DNA of 64,000 nt from Siniperca chuatsi (GCF_020085105.1 NC_058056.1:11716929-11780928); one strand, 5' to 3'. Numbered from the stretch's first letter, positions 41,224-54,320 are shown. Program-made: numbers and translations. The notes: generated by a model from the letters alone, not told the origin.

Positions 41224-44200
41224 CTACTTTGGTGCTGAAGAAGTCTCTTTGTCTTTAATTCCTTTCTTGGTAACTCTCTGAGCTATCCCATAGGGCACGT
41301 GGCACGCTACTGTCCCCATTTCTGCTGCCCCCTCCACATGAAACATCTGATCGTCAAAGAAAATGTGCGGCCTGATCTTCTCCAGCATGGGGCCCTTTGG
41401 TGCCCCTGCCAGAAAGAGAGCCTCATCGATCTCCAGACCCCATGAACGTAGAGTTTTCAGGGCTCTGGTACCAGAGCTGGCCGCGCTGCGAGCTGTCACC
41501 AAGTAGGTCCGGATGGGGCAGTCCATGCGCTGGTCTTTGCCATAAAACTTCTTCTGTAGCTTTCCCAAAGCCTCCAGGAAACCTTTCAGTGGTCCCTGCA
41601 GAAATAAGGAACAAAGTAAGCCCACAGTCTTCATTTGGTAGTTTCTACATTTATATGTGGCTCATTACACATTCAAATCTAAGTAATTGTTAGAATCTGG
41701 GCCAAAAACCAAAGTTCATAACAAACTGTGCTCCATATGCAGAGTTTACCAGCTGCTTTATTATAATTCCAGTCTTACTTTCATAGTATTGACCATCATT
41801 CCTATTAGTACAATGACATTATAATTATCAAGTTAGTTCCTGAGATCTGGAAATGCGGCGTCATGACAAAAAGAAGTCAGATAGATTTAAAACATTTATT
41901 TGGAAGAGAAAATACAAAAGGTAAAATTATGGACCAAGTTTACAGACCAAATTCCTTGTTCATGTTTGACCTCCTGTACTTAATGTAGTTCCACACGTAC
42001 ACATTGTTTTCCTGTTCAGTTAGGGATTGTTGCCCACATTTCAGGTGTGTTCACTTTCAGTTTTACATCTTATTTAAGTTCTTTTCAAATCTGACTTGTT
42101 AACAGCCTGTCTGATTGTTTAACTGCTTGTTTCTTGCTCTCGCCGATTGTTTTGTAGAGAGATCACCATGTTTCCCAATCTCAGAAATGACTTTTGTCAG
42201 TACAATTTTATTTAGGTGATAGAAATGATGGTCAAAAATACAAAAATAAGATCCAAGTTGTAGTAAACCAGAACTATCCTTTCATTGAATGTACTAAATG
42301 CATTACATTTCCAATAGTAGTGTGATACTGATAATCGTCAGTATGTGTATACTGTACATGGTCCAGAGGCTTGTTCTCGTGTGCCTTCTCGTGCTCAAAG
42401 AACTTGTCCAGTCCATGGGCCTTGTAAATGCGCTCAGACTCATCAGAGAAGAGGACGGCGTCACCATCAAAGGCAACACGCAGCTGAGTCTCCGACACTT
42501 CTGTCATCTTCTCTGGGGTGAACATGGTGGCCGCTGCTATGCCTGAATGCATTGTTTAAAATCAGGTGTGTATCAATACATCTTACATAGCAGAGACACT
42601 TTTTCCTCCTTTTTTAACACATATATTTATTCTTTTTCCATGTATAACAAACTTGTTTTACCAATATTGTAGACATAACGTTAACCCTTTACCCACCCCC
42701 ACTAAATTATATAATTATAACGACAGTACCCCACCCAAGAAGACAACAACAACATAGACACTAGTACAATAAAGGAATACAGACAAGAATGAGTAAGTAA
42801 ATAATAATAGTACATGTTACTAATAATAAAAACAACACCACCAACAACAACAAAACAAAAGGAGGAAACAAAATACAATTAAAATAAAGAGTTTCTGCTT
42901 CTCCACATGGCTCCCCACCACCCTAAACATTCAACGAGCTTCTCTCTCTGCATCATTCATTAGGGTCATCCTCCAAAACCATTAGATAACCAACATCACC
43001 ATATTTAAGATAGGAAAGAAAGTCAGTCTTCAAAAGCATTGTGGTTACCTTTGACAGAAAATGTTAGCTTTTCCATCGACATATTTGTTGCCATCTCTCT
43101 CAACCATCTGCCTCTCCTTGGTGTACTAATATTGTAAGGCATTGCCACGTTTTGCTTGTAGAAAACACATATCTATAAATTTGTATTCCTTTTGTTTCAA
43201 ACGTATATTGTATGGGTATAACTGCAATATAAACGTATTTGCTTCGAGAGGAAGCTTAACATTGAGGATTACGTCTATCTTATGGTTCACCTCTTTCCTG
43301 AATTCCACCATGTCCTACACTCCCATACGCAGTGAATCAATGATCCCTTCAGTTCCTTACATTTAGTACAAATGTCAGGAATATCATTATTGAATTGGTG
43401 TAACTGGAGTGATGTAGGTACGCATCAGCCAGTTATATTGTTGCAATTTCAACCTTGTATTCACTGTTTGCTGCTGAGCATCCCTACATGCCTCCGTCCA
43501 GTCACTCGTTGAAATATACTCATTTAGATCCTTCTATTTTTCTAAACCCCCCTCATCAGCCCATATTTTAAACCAACTTTTGCCTCCTCAGTCTAGAATT
43601 ACAGCTTCTCAATAATATGTAGCTTCTCTCTCTTTGTACTGACCTTCCTCCAGAGCTTCTCGCACCTTGACTGGATCAGCAGACAGGTAAAGGTTAGTGT
43701 GGTAGGCCTTCAAGTAGCCTATGGGGCTGTTTCCTCCCGTCATACAGAAGCGTTCGATGAACAACTCTGCAGAGAGGAGGAATCAAAAGTTCAGTGAACA
43801 GCTGATGTGCATAAAACTGAAGATATGCAAGAGTCAGCTGATCACAATGTTGTGAATGAATCTCACCATCACCATCTGGATTGATATTTTTGGGGAAGAT
43901 GTTTATATGAGTCACTGATGACTTATGCTTTCATTTTACAATATGTACATCACTCACAGTTGCCTTGCCAGTGTATTTCTGTGTAAATGCCGAAGGAAGT
44001 TAAATACTGGTTGATATTTAATGTTGCTTTGAGGAATAAAATTTAAGAAGAATCAGGGGCGAACAGGGCATAACTGTAATATCAAATACTGATTCAGAGG
44101 CAGAGCAGGGAAGAGGAAGAGAAAGCCAGAGTGACATGAAAGGAAAGAGCCTGAGATCTTGTCTCGGGCAGTGCAGATTTTTCCGCTTGGCTTGACTACA

Positions 44201-47200
44201 TCAAGCGCTGGGTGTGGGACTGCCAAACCCCTGCAAGGAGCCAGGACCGCAGATCCCCAACTCCCACCACCTATCCCTTGGGGTCATATTGTGGTGTGTA
44301 GACCATGAGAAAGATCCCACCATAACCACTGTCATCCCTGTTCATCCTCAGGGATAGAGCGCAACCCCTTAAACTGAGTGGCAGTCCATCGACACTCAGG
44401 GCTTCACAAAGGAAATAAACAAAATAGCTTCAGTTGAACTGTGAAGAACCACGGAACAAAAGATTCTTAGATTACTGGCCAATTCCTTTCCTTTTCTCTT
44501 TCTCTGTGTCTCTGTCTTTCTCCTCCTCTCGCTGAGTAAACAGAGGATTCTGTGACGTCTCGAGTAGACTTTCTGTCCACACTTGGGTGTCTGTGTGACC
44601 TGGGGAGGGACACTGGGTCATGAAGTCATTTACAGTGTGGGAATAGAGAGGACCAGCTGTGCGGAGCAGCTAGAGAATCTACAGGGCAACGGCACATTGC
44701 TAGAGTCCAGCCCACCCTCAATGTGTTTGTGTGTGTGTCAGTACATGGCCCTGTATTAGGTCTTGTGCTATTTCAGGTGATCACCCAATGAAAACCCAAC
44801 CTTTTTACTAAGAGGTTGTAATGGTGGATGACACTGAAATTGACCAATATACCTGTAAACTGTCCATTTATGCATATTATATATTAATTTGTGCTGATGC
44901 ATCTACACATACAGTATGCTTACATCTAGTTCAGTTTATAGCCTTGTTATTAATCTCAAAAGCAACGAAAACGGTGACCTTGCTGACTTTCAAGAAAGCC
45001 AGTCAGCAGGACAGATTTGAAGCTATATCAACCGTTTATTGACCCTCCAGAATGAAAGAAAAAACTAACTGAACTGTGTCAACACATTGGCAGAAGTGAT
45101 GGATTGAAACCAGCCATTCAGCTGGTCAGAAAATGAATTGTATCAGCAAACAGTTACTCCATTCGTTTAAATGGATGATGACATTTTTATATTTTTCTAA
45201 TTGTCAACAAATCCCAGGAAAAGACCAAAACCAACAATGTGTTAGTCCATCTCTCAGTACTTTCCAACTTCCAAAGCCTCTCAGCTCGAAGCTCATTGGT
45301 TCCTACTGAAGATGTAAAATGTTGAAACAGGTCATGAATATATACTTTCAGCTGGGCACTGTAGTTTTTTGCAAATATCTCTCAAACAGGAGTAAATACT
45401 GTATTTGTTGGGGACTATTTTCAGCTGCGGATTGATACCCGTTTGAAGCTCTAGTGAGTATTTACAGTGGCTGGATAGTGTATGTGGGATTGACTCAAAA
45501 TAAACTACAGTGTCCATTTTCATTGTAATAAAGGAAGAGGTCACCCAGTGCAACAGTGTGGCTCACTGATATGTTTTTAATAGATTTGGACAATAATTGA
45601 GCTCTATACTATAAAGGAATAAGCTATGAGACACTTTGGCTACACAGACAATAGCTACTTGTTAGATCAATTTACTGTTGGTTTTGTTCTTTTCATGAAA
45701 TTTGTTGTCAAAAATAAAAATATAGAATCTCACCAGTCTTATCCTTTAAATCTTTAGCAAACAATTTGCTATTCAATCAACATTCCTTATCATTGATTGA
45801 CAATCATGTATTTGTATCTTTGGAAATCAATTTCTAACAAGGCATATGTTGTAAAGGGGCATAAATTGTAATTAATGGCTTTATTAATGGTTAATAAATC
45901 ATTTATGGATGTCTGTGGTAAAATGTTCCAAATTTAAGGTTCCCTTCCTAGCTCTTTCCAAAGTTTTCGAAAATATCCCACAGCCTTCTTTTAGTGAATG
46001 GAACTTGCTCAGGTGTCATCACCTGACCTAAGAATGGAAATTTGGTCATGTGATATAACAGGTGTTTGTTTAAGAGGGTAGATTGTAACCCCTGTTTTGG
46101 CCTTTGCTGTCAGATGTTGAAGGGCTCAGTGATCTTTCTTCGACAGACATTACATTGTTATTATGCTATTGTTTATGACTAACATTTAATAAATTGCAGA
46201 TATGACACCTTATTGAAAAGAGAGAGATAATTTATCAATATATATGTTGGTAAGTCATAAAGTAAGGGTTATTTCGCTACAACAGTCAGTTTAGAGAAGG
46301 ATTCAACATTTTGGGACATACACTATTCACTTTCTTTCCAAGAGTTAGATGCCAAGACTGATACCACCCTCATGTCATTACAGTAAATATGAAGTAAGAT
46401 CCAGCAGCTGGTTAGCTTAGCTTAGCATAAAGACTGGAATTAGGGGAAACAGTTAGCCTGGCTCTGTCCAAAGGCAACAAAATCCATCTACCAGCAAGAC
46501 TAAAGCTCACTAATTAACACATCAAGAAACAGTTGTCGTTTTTTGACTTTAGTTTTTTATTTGACTTCAGCTTCATATTTACTGTATAAACCTTTGAGGG
46601 CCGTCCACATGTGTAGGGTTTGAAAATGCCCAACTTTGGCACCCCCAAGTGGTACTACTAACACTGGGCTATACCAAATTTCACCAGGATTGTCTAACTT
46701 TTCTACAAACAAAACATTATGCCACCAACTAATTTGAAAGATTTATAACCATGTCTACACATTGTGGCTTAAAAGAGCAAGCTAAAAAGATAAAGCCAGT
46801 GATGCTGGAAGAGGATATACGCCAGACAAAAGGATATTTTTCAAGTATGCCTTATAAGTTTTTATTGTTCATGCGTATTAGTAACTCACGGTGATGATTG
46901 ATGGTATTGATGAGTCTTAGGCCGACGTGTGCGTGGTTGTTGGTCATGAGCACAACATCAAATAGCTCCTCACTCTCGGGGTAAAGCTCCCTCAGTCGAG
47001 TGTTTACAGCCTCCAGAGCCTGGCAGCACGACCAAACACAGATTTGAATTATTAAAAAACCCAATACTATATCACTGCAGTGGATGGGATGGAAGCGTGT
47101 GAGTGTTTGAGTGGGTTGGTGTTTTATGCTTATTACTCATTCACTGCCTCCAGAGACACGACCCAGCACATAACACTGACACCAAGGAATCACTCTGCAC

Positions 47201-48852
47201 TGGGGTTGATATAGTATATATGTGTTTGTTTCTCCACCTCTTTCTCCTCATCGTCTCTGACCTTGACAAAGGAGAAGGCAGGTCCGGGGCTGAAAGGCTG
47301 CGTTTCATGCTCCACCTGATACTTGATGTACTCCTCCATGCCTTGCTGCTCATAGATATGCTGCTCCATCTCTGTGTTGAAGAGGACACGTGATGACACG
47401 GCGATGGTGATGGCATTCTCCGGCTTGGGCTGGAGGAAATGAGTTAAAAAACACTTCATGTACATCCAGCTTTGGCTTGTTCTTCACAAGCACAGTTGCC
47501 TTATTTGAATGAGAGGAGCTGATGAACAGAGTTGTAACTTTTCTGCCTGTAGAGACACAGTACATTATTCATATTCTGAGCAGTAGCATAAGAATACTGG
47601 AAAAACGTTTGCTGATTTGCAGACTCTGACAGTTGTAGAAAGGAATAATTTAATAAAGGCTTCACTGACATAGAACACTGGGTAAACTCAGTGAGGTGAA
47701 GTGACATAATAGAAGTGACTGTGTGATATGAAATACTTTCCCCTGCAAGACTGTGATAGTGCAGGCCCACATACCAGACTGACTGACACCTGTTAACTCT
47801 TTGGAGGCTGGGACAACAAACTATAACACACTGTGTATATAATAGTTCTTAAACTGTTTGACTGCTAATCATAACAAATTTTGAGATTTTTCTTGTGTTG
47901 TCATTCATTTTTAATTGGTTACGAGTGGGCTGAAATAGATATCACTGTAATTTCAGTAAGATTTAAAGATGAATCTATAAAAACTGTAAGATATTTCAAC
48001 CTGAAACCTGGGGAGCAAATATGTACAGGATGAAAAATGACTTAAAGTGTTATTAAACAGAGTACATGTCATGTTTTTCCCAAACTTACAACCGAGACAA
48101 CTCCTTTCATCCTGCAAGTGCCTGAAGTTGAAGTTGTTGCGTCTGTTTTTATATTTAGGTACATCCTCTCCAGGTAAGAAATCCAAACGAGCCAGTAGCG
48201 TTTACAGAGAACCATGCACCTGATCTGTAACAAGAGCTCTCCAGCTGACACAATAAATCCTTGCAGAGCTTCTGTATTCTGTTTCACCCAGCTACATCTC
48301 CACGAAATGTTCTTTTCAGCGAGGCTTCAAATGCAGCACTTGCTAGTCAGCCTGGTATTAACCCTCCTGCTGTTTTCACCAGAGCTAGACTTTGATAAAG
48401 TTGAGAGGTCAGTGTGTCTGTCTTCTCTCATCTGTCATTCATCATGTGACTTCAGTCTCGGCCACTATGAAATAAGCAGCCTCAAGTAGTGAACACAAAT
48501 GTGTCTTGGCTGGCTTTAACTAGCAAGTAAAGGCAACATAATTCATCTCCAAAGTGATGACAGCAAGATAAAATTTGACTTCATAATTCACTTGTAATAT
48601 GTGCAATGAGTGTCCTCTTTGCTGTCAACAACTCCAATACTTTGTAAAGGCATAGAAACTCATGGGAACTGTACCTGTAAATGGATGCTGCATGAGGAAG
48701 GCTGTGGGGATACTCACTGGTTTAGGTTTCCTGGTGGGAGTGGAGGGCTTCAAAACAGTCCTAGCATCTTCCCAGGGGGCTCGGCTGCTGCTGCCATTCC
48801 TGGTAAAGTCCTTTCCACTGGCGGTCAGAGTTTGACCGTTGTTTATACTCAT
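41224..48852 (-). CDS. nt5c1a: Cytosolic 5'-nucleotidase IA (NT5C1A)
   Basis: Magnesium-dependent enzyme that hydrolyses AMP (and deoxynucleoside monophosphates) to the nucleoside in cytosol, raising adenosine. Six exons, minus strand: 48718-48852, 47262-47429, 46890-47019, 43644-43766, 42358-42542 and 41224-41595. All splice sites are GT-AG with consistent phases, giving 370 residues. The start [16 protein letters not shown] is in frame with [13 protein letters not shown]...RKPKP and then the conserved [18 protein letters not shown]-type motifs: [12 protein letters not shown] (Asp211/Asp213), TYLVTARSA (near 277), GAPKGP (Lys314) and FFDDQMF (Asp328/329). The sequence [19 protein letters not shown] and [11 protein letters not shown] resemble NT5C1A more than NT5C1B. 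Length matches the family. Intron 4 carries an L1-like remnant. The CDS is intact; proximity to mycl matches the human order. Confidence 0.94.
41800..42290. repeat. Dispersed repeat in nt5c1a intron, related to 23825-24085
   Basis: Contains GATCTGGAAATGCGGCGTCAT, CATTTCAGGTGTGTTCACTT, CATGTTTCCCAATCTCAGAA and ATCCAAGTTGTAGTAAACC, in the same order as related words in the lgals8 intron. Two diverged copies of one family. Confidence 0.5.
42570..43630 (-). mobile_element. Degraded L1-like LINE remnant (ORF2 C-terminus and 3' part)
   Basis: On the minus strand, about 43470-43260, reading frames give [14 protein letters not shown] and, after a shift near 43390, [21 protein letters not shown]. That is the CX2CX7HX4C-type knuckle at the end of L1-like reverse transcriptases. 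Further stops and shifts show it is dead. The lower-coordinate part is A/T- and CAA-rich, like a 3' UTR. It lies between nt5c1a exons 4 and 5 in the same orientation as the gene. Boundaries are approximate. Confidence 0.6.
45170..45560. repeat. Dispersed fish repeat
   Basis: Contains AAAACCAACAATGTGTTAGT, TTTGTTGGGGACTATTTTCA, GCTGCGGATTGATACCCG and CTCTAGTGAGTATTTACAG, words of a common percomorph interspersed repeat (from memory). Confidence 0.5.
46300..46560. repeat. Dispersed fish repeat
   Basis: Contains TTAGCTTAGCATAAAGACTG, AACAGTTAGCCTGGCTCTGT, AACAAAATCCATCTACCAGC and AAAGCTCACTAATTAACAC, one of the most frequent repeats in percomorph introns (from memory). Confidence 0.6.
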
Positions 48853-49229
48853 CTTACCTCTTCAGCTGACCACTCTCCTGTCTCTCTCAGGTCCACACTG
48901 AGTCCCAGTGTGTCCCCTGATCGCTCTCTTTTCTAGTCTCTCTCTCTCTTTGGCAAGAGTCCCTCGAAAAGTCCTTACTCACTCTTGCACATTCACAATT
49001 TGAATTGCTGGTGCACTCAGGAGATGAGATCAATCTGACTGCAGCTACAGAGACACTTAGCTAAATGCTCTTAAAAAGGCAGAGGAGTGAGATGTTGCAC
49101 AATAAAAGAGAGATGGAGAGAGATTCAAAATAAGACAGAATTCAAGCTGTTAATATTTTCTCTTTTTTCTAGCATCATACATATCATATTCCTCGTTCAG
49201 CTCTTCTGTGCTTGTCTTTTTATATGTGT

Positions 49230-49231
<2 letters not shown>

Positions 49232-49298
<67 letters not shown>
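49232..49298. repeat. (CT)n(CA)n compound microsatellite
   Basis: A CT run followed directly by a CA run of about 50 bases, upstream of nt5c1a. Confidence 0.95.
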
Positions 49299-49300
<2 letters not shown>

Positions 49301-49584
49301 CTGACTTTTACATCCTCCCCCTTTTTAACTCTTTCAGTGTCTAATTCCCGGGAGCAGCAGCAGAGCGGATGATTTGATGTATGTGACAACTGGTTGATGC
49401 ACCCTATTGGACAAAACAGGTCGGTGTGTCAAAACGCAGCTGTGTCATGATGCTTGTAATGCGTTCATGCTTCAGTTCTCCTCATAGAGAGGTGGGATTT
49501 AATATCTTTGAACAAAGAAGCAAAGCTATTTTCTCATACAATGCATTAACAGATCATTACAGTGAAGATGGTTACTATTATTTT

Positions 49585-50375
49585 AAGGTTCCACCCCCTT
49601 CGGGGCTTGAATCCCTATTGTGTTTGTGCTGTCGTATTATTATTATTTGTCTTGGCCCAATAACTGGAAATAATGTGCATGTTCTTCCACAGAAATATGA
49701 GCCCAATTGGCCACATGGGGGCGCTGTAATCAAGGCCTAAAAATGCAATTTTTAACAGGCGACGCCCCTCACACCATAAGTCCGAATTATTTGATATTTT
49801 TATAATGAGTCCAGCTCAATGTGCTCTACAAAAAAGCCTCTTGGACCATTAAAGTCTGCCTAACTAGATTTTCCGTCAAAACACATTTTTGACATCTCCT
49901 CTTAAATCGTAGGGCCGATTGCTACCAAATTTTGGTGGATCATCATTGGAGGAAGCTTATCAAATATTGTATAAAGATTGTTGATATCTTATTTAGTTTT
50001 CAAGATATTGACCAATGATCTTCAAAAGGGGCGTGGCTCAGCACATAAACAGACCAAAGTCAACAATTGGCCATCATAAAATTTACAGGATATGTTCACA
50101 GAAGTACCTGAAACATACCCTTAAAGTTTCCTTCAAATCGACCGCGAGGGGGCACTACAAATGCAAAAAAAAAATGGCCGTGGCATAACACGAATCAGAT
50201 TATGAATCAGAAGTTGTTTGTTTTCTTCATTCTATTTGTGAAAATGCAAAAAAGGGAGATTTCACAGCTTTTGTCACGTCTAGGCCACATTTGACCAGGT
50301 CCAGATCAAAATCTTTAAACTTCTAATGGTCTGTGTTGGCTTGAACCCTGGAATTGCCGCTTGCGGCTATATTTG
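49585..50375. repeat. Dispersed ~0.8-kb fish repeat
   Basis: Begins CACCCCCTTCGGGGCTTGAA, contains GGCCACATGGGGGCGCTGTA, AAAGGGGCGTGGCTCAGC and GCGAGGGGGCACTACAAATG, and ends GAATTGCCGCTTGCGGCTAT. These are words of a long non-coding interspersed repeat common in fish. The short dyads CCCCTTCGGGG and GCCGCTTGCGGC sit close to each end, suggesting hairpin-ended (rolling-circle or foldback) structure. The class is uncertain. Confidence 0.6.
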
Positions 50376-53300
50376 TTTTAGATATTATTACTACAAAAGC
50401 AGTTTAGGGGCATTGTAACCCATGTGCTCTAAACTCCCAATCATACACTATCATTTCATACTCCTGCTCAGCAGTGTGGGAAATGGAGTCCATCCTGGGT
50501 CATTTGCTTCCCCCTGTGCATCTAATGATATTTTCTTCTTGCCTCTTCCCATGTAAACCCCTGCAGGATCTTTCCATGGATTGAATTACAGAGCAGCAGT
50601 CCCAGTTGCCAGGCAACAGCCAGGGAGTCAGACACCCACATCTGGGATCTGATTGGCTGTGGGGACCCCAGACTGCATATACAGCCCACCAAATATGGCA
50701 TCAATCAGAAACACACTGGTGATGCAGGCAACAAAGATGAAAGTCTAGGTTTCGCTTTGAAGAGTATAAACGCATTATAAATAATATAAGCTATGCTTTA
50801 ATCACAACACAGGCAATTTACCAACTACAGATGTTTTGTGGGAGGAAGATACTGAGCAGACATCCATGCAGGGACTCAAGGAACAAAAGAGACACAGCCT
50901 GACGGGTGCATGGTGGACAACTGACATCAAGGCTATTTAGAAACATGCTATTTAGGCTATGTAGAAACACATTTAGTGTTGGTTCCTATACCTTCCATTT
51001 ACACCAGGGGTCCATTACATTTATCCAATACTTCTACTGGCAGCACACATGAAACCGACTGCAAAGTGCCGTTTGCAGCTGTGCCCATGTTACCGGCAGG
51101 ATGATGTGTCTGGCTGTGACCACGCACTCTCCTCCAGGGTCTCCAGAGACCAGACGCAAAGAGCTTTTATCGATTGACTGAAGACAGCTGAAGGATTGTG
51201 TGTCTTTTATTGTCTGAAACCTGAGGAACTATAGATACATACAATCTATTTACTCTTTAAGTACTTACATTGTATTTAGATATGTTAGACATAATTATAA
51301 ATTAACCTTGCACATAAGTGTGTCCCAACAATTATGTACGTATAAAAATGAGCACAGATCAAATCTGACACCTGTGGATTTTTTTCAACATATTTAGTTA
51401 AATCCTGACACTTCCCAGTTGAGTTGCTTCATTATTTAGAGTCTCTCAGTATGATATTGTGATGATATTGAAAGCTAAATCAGTAATTTCTTGCATTTCA
51501 AGCTCACAGCCACTAGAGTGTAGTAGAGGATAGGTCAGCCTCTCAGCCTTCTCGTGTGGTCCTGAATACTTTACTGCTTCATTCATTCCTCTGGACGTTG
51601 TAGACAAAGAGGACATGAAAGAGAAACTCTGAGTATGAGAGAGGAAGTTGATCTGAAAAACAGAGTTTTTTTCTATCTTGAAACACTAACTTTGGCACAG
51701 TAGCTGTACGGCTATAACAGTTTACTCTAATAGGCTACTTTACAGACTTTCAGTGTCTGTGGTAATTAATATGTATTATTGTGACCTGAAACCTATGGTT
51801 TTAGTAGAATGAACCCAAGATTTTCTAGATTTATTATAGAATAACTAATATCCTATTTGATTAAAGAAAGGTTGGTAAAATGTGACAATGTAAAGCTTCA
51901 CATGATGTAGAAATACTACATTTCATGTCTAAAAAGAGCCTTTGAAACAGCAAAAAACTCACATTCATAACATTATTTTAATTTGTTTCATGGGGGAAGT
52001 AAATACTTTCTGCTTTATCTGTGGAACCCTAATGATACATTTACCCTTTATGTGGCAAAGCCCTTAGCCCACACTTGCTTCTGCCTTTGTGTCTCTGCTT
52101 GCTAGTCTGAAGCTCTGAGGGGGTTAACAGGACATGGAGACAGTTGGGCCGCACCCACTGAGCTGATTTGAATAACGCCGGCATTTGGCGCGAGGGTCAG
52201 AGGAGCCAGCCTTTCTTCATACCGGCTGTGACACCACTCCCCTCCTCTCCCCTCCCCGTGCACCCTGGAGTGGCGGGAAATGCTAGAGAGAAAGAGACAT
52301 AGAAATAGAGAGAAAGAGGGTGACAGGGACTGCACTGGCTGGACTCTGAGCTTTTGCACACCTACGCTGTACCTGCAGTCACTGGGTTGCCATGGATCCA
52401 AAATGTACCTTGGAAAAAGTACAGAGAGAAAGAAAAAAGGAAGAAAAAGCAGCACGCCCCCCTCTTTGTTTTGGCGCGAGACGGATAGAGAGATAATGCT
52501 CTCTCAGTGGTTGACTGTGGGTGGAGACAAAAGCAGGCATGAGTGGAGCGGGCCAGAACAAAGAGGGTAACAGCCTGGACTACCCCCTTCCTCTTATCAG
52601 CCCCCCCCCCAAAAAAAAACACAGCCTCGAGGCTTCAGGCCAGGCAGATGACTATTATAACCTTAATCAGTCCTTCAAAGCAACCACTCAGGCATGTTTG
52701 CCACCACCAGATTCTTTGTTCTAACTGGGGTTCTTCTTAGTTTTGGCTTGAACCCTTTCTCATTTCCATGCACGCACACACACACACACACACACATGCT
52801 GTTATCACACACAAGAAGAGGCCTTCTTCCTTTTCTTGCTGAGAATAGCGCTGGCTGTCATCCACTGCCAAGGTAAAGGACCCATATGAAGGTCATTTGC
52901 TGAAATGGCATCACAGACCATTAACGTCACCCACACCACACTCAAGTGACATTATTGGATTTGTTGTTATTGGATTTCTAGTCTAGAATCACCCCACCCT
53001 CCTAAATCTGTAGTGTAATTAAGTGGGTGGCAGCTGACTAAGCACTAGCACTCTTTTCATCGGCCAAAATTCACCCATCAGAGAGCAAAAAGAGCAGAGC
53101 AGCGGTTCCTCTCACTTCCTGCCTCCATTGGGTTCAACACAAAAACAGGAAGTCTGTGCTGCCTGTGTGTTTCCTAGGTCTTAAGAGCCTCTCTCTCTCT
53201 CAGTGCTTCACACACACAGGTCTAAAGTGGGGAAGAGGAAAGCAGAGCACTGATTATTACATAAGCTCCACAGTGGTGGTCACTCAGGCCCTGACGACAA

Positions 53301-53535
53301 CAGCAGTCACATTCAGACGCAGGCTGAAAAGAAGGAATTGTAACCATGCAGAACGAACAGAGGCGTCTATACACTATACATTCACCATCTGATAACAGAC
53401 AATCTGAAAGCACACAGTGCATGGGGGTGTGTGTGTGAACGGATCTGCATTTTAGCATTTTAATGTATATTGATGCAAATACACTCTCCATATACACTCT
53501 CACACTGCAATAATTGGTCAATAAATTGGCTTTTG

Positions 53536-53536
<1 letters not shown>

Positions 53537-53568
<32 letters not shown>
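53537..53568. repeat. (GT)n microsatellite
   Basis: GT dinucleotide run of about 32 bases, intergenic. Confidence 0.95.
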
Positions 53569-53569
<1 letters not shown>

Positions 53570-54059
53570 TGGGGGGTTGCTGATTACTGATGGCCTGACT
53601 GAGGGGGAGACAAAGAGCACAAGCACTAAAGTAGAGATCTAGAGGGGGGTTATAGTCGTGGTGGTGGGGAGACTGAGGTCTGCAGGGGGTTAAAGGGGAT
53701 GGGGGAGGGGTAAAGCCCCACTCTGAGTAGCTTGGGGTGCATAAGGAGGTGGGGGTTGGTGGTGACGGCACTCAATGGGGCTAAATTCAAAAGATGCAGC
53801 AAGTGTCCCAACTTCAACTGAAGCAACCTTACACCACAGAACCAAACAATGGAACATCTGCTGGCTGACAAAGCCGGCAGTTTGCTGTGAGAGCAGCAGT
53901 GGCTCTGATTTAACGATGAAACCCCCAACAGCAGCAACAGGTTTCACCATATTCAGTAGATACTTGGCATTAGCTCAATTCCTTTGGCACCTCTGACTAG
54001 ATTGCTTCATCTTATTTTGAAAGCATAAAATATGCTTTTTTAATATACTTTTTTCTATT

Positions 54060-54320
54060 CAAAAGCAGTTTGGGAACATGCCAAATTCTATGTTAAATAG
54101 TGCATTTACTAGTATCCCAGTTTTGGAGTATCCAGGTTATGTGGGAGTGCAAACATCATAATCGGTTTCAGAAACCCAGATAAGATCTTATCCCAGTTTT
54201 GTGAAATGTACTCATGCTAGCTAGGGTACTCCAGTAGTAAACAAGATACTGTGGCATATAAACATCTTATCTAGATTTCTACTCTAGATGTCTGCCATGT
54301 GTGTAGAGGCATCTTCAACC
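54060..54320. repeat. Degenerate dispersed element
   Basis: ATCCCAGTTTTG-type words recur (54113 and 54189) with GTATCCAGGTTATG and AAACCCAGATAAGATC between them. The composition resembles the element at 7585-7745. The family is uncertain. Confidence 0.3.

Larger units (their letters stand above)
43767..46889 (-). other. nt5c1a intron 3, non-coding with repeats
   Basis: No exon between 43767 and 46889. A GC-richer block at about 44150-44410, with no recognised RNA or protein, stands out from AT-rich surroundings. Dispersed repeats occupy about 45170-45560 and 46300-46560. Confidence 0.5.

Noticed and set aside
44150-44410. snRNA, 7SK or rRNA fragment
   Set aside because: Compared from memory with U1, U2, U3, 7SK and 28S landmarks, none matched.
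52102-52622. Several 60-117 codon frames in purine/pyrimidine-rich DNA
   Set aside because: Low-complexity composition, no family resemblance and no splice context.
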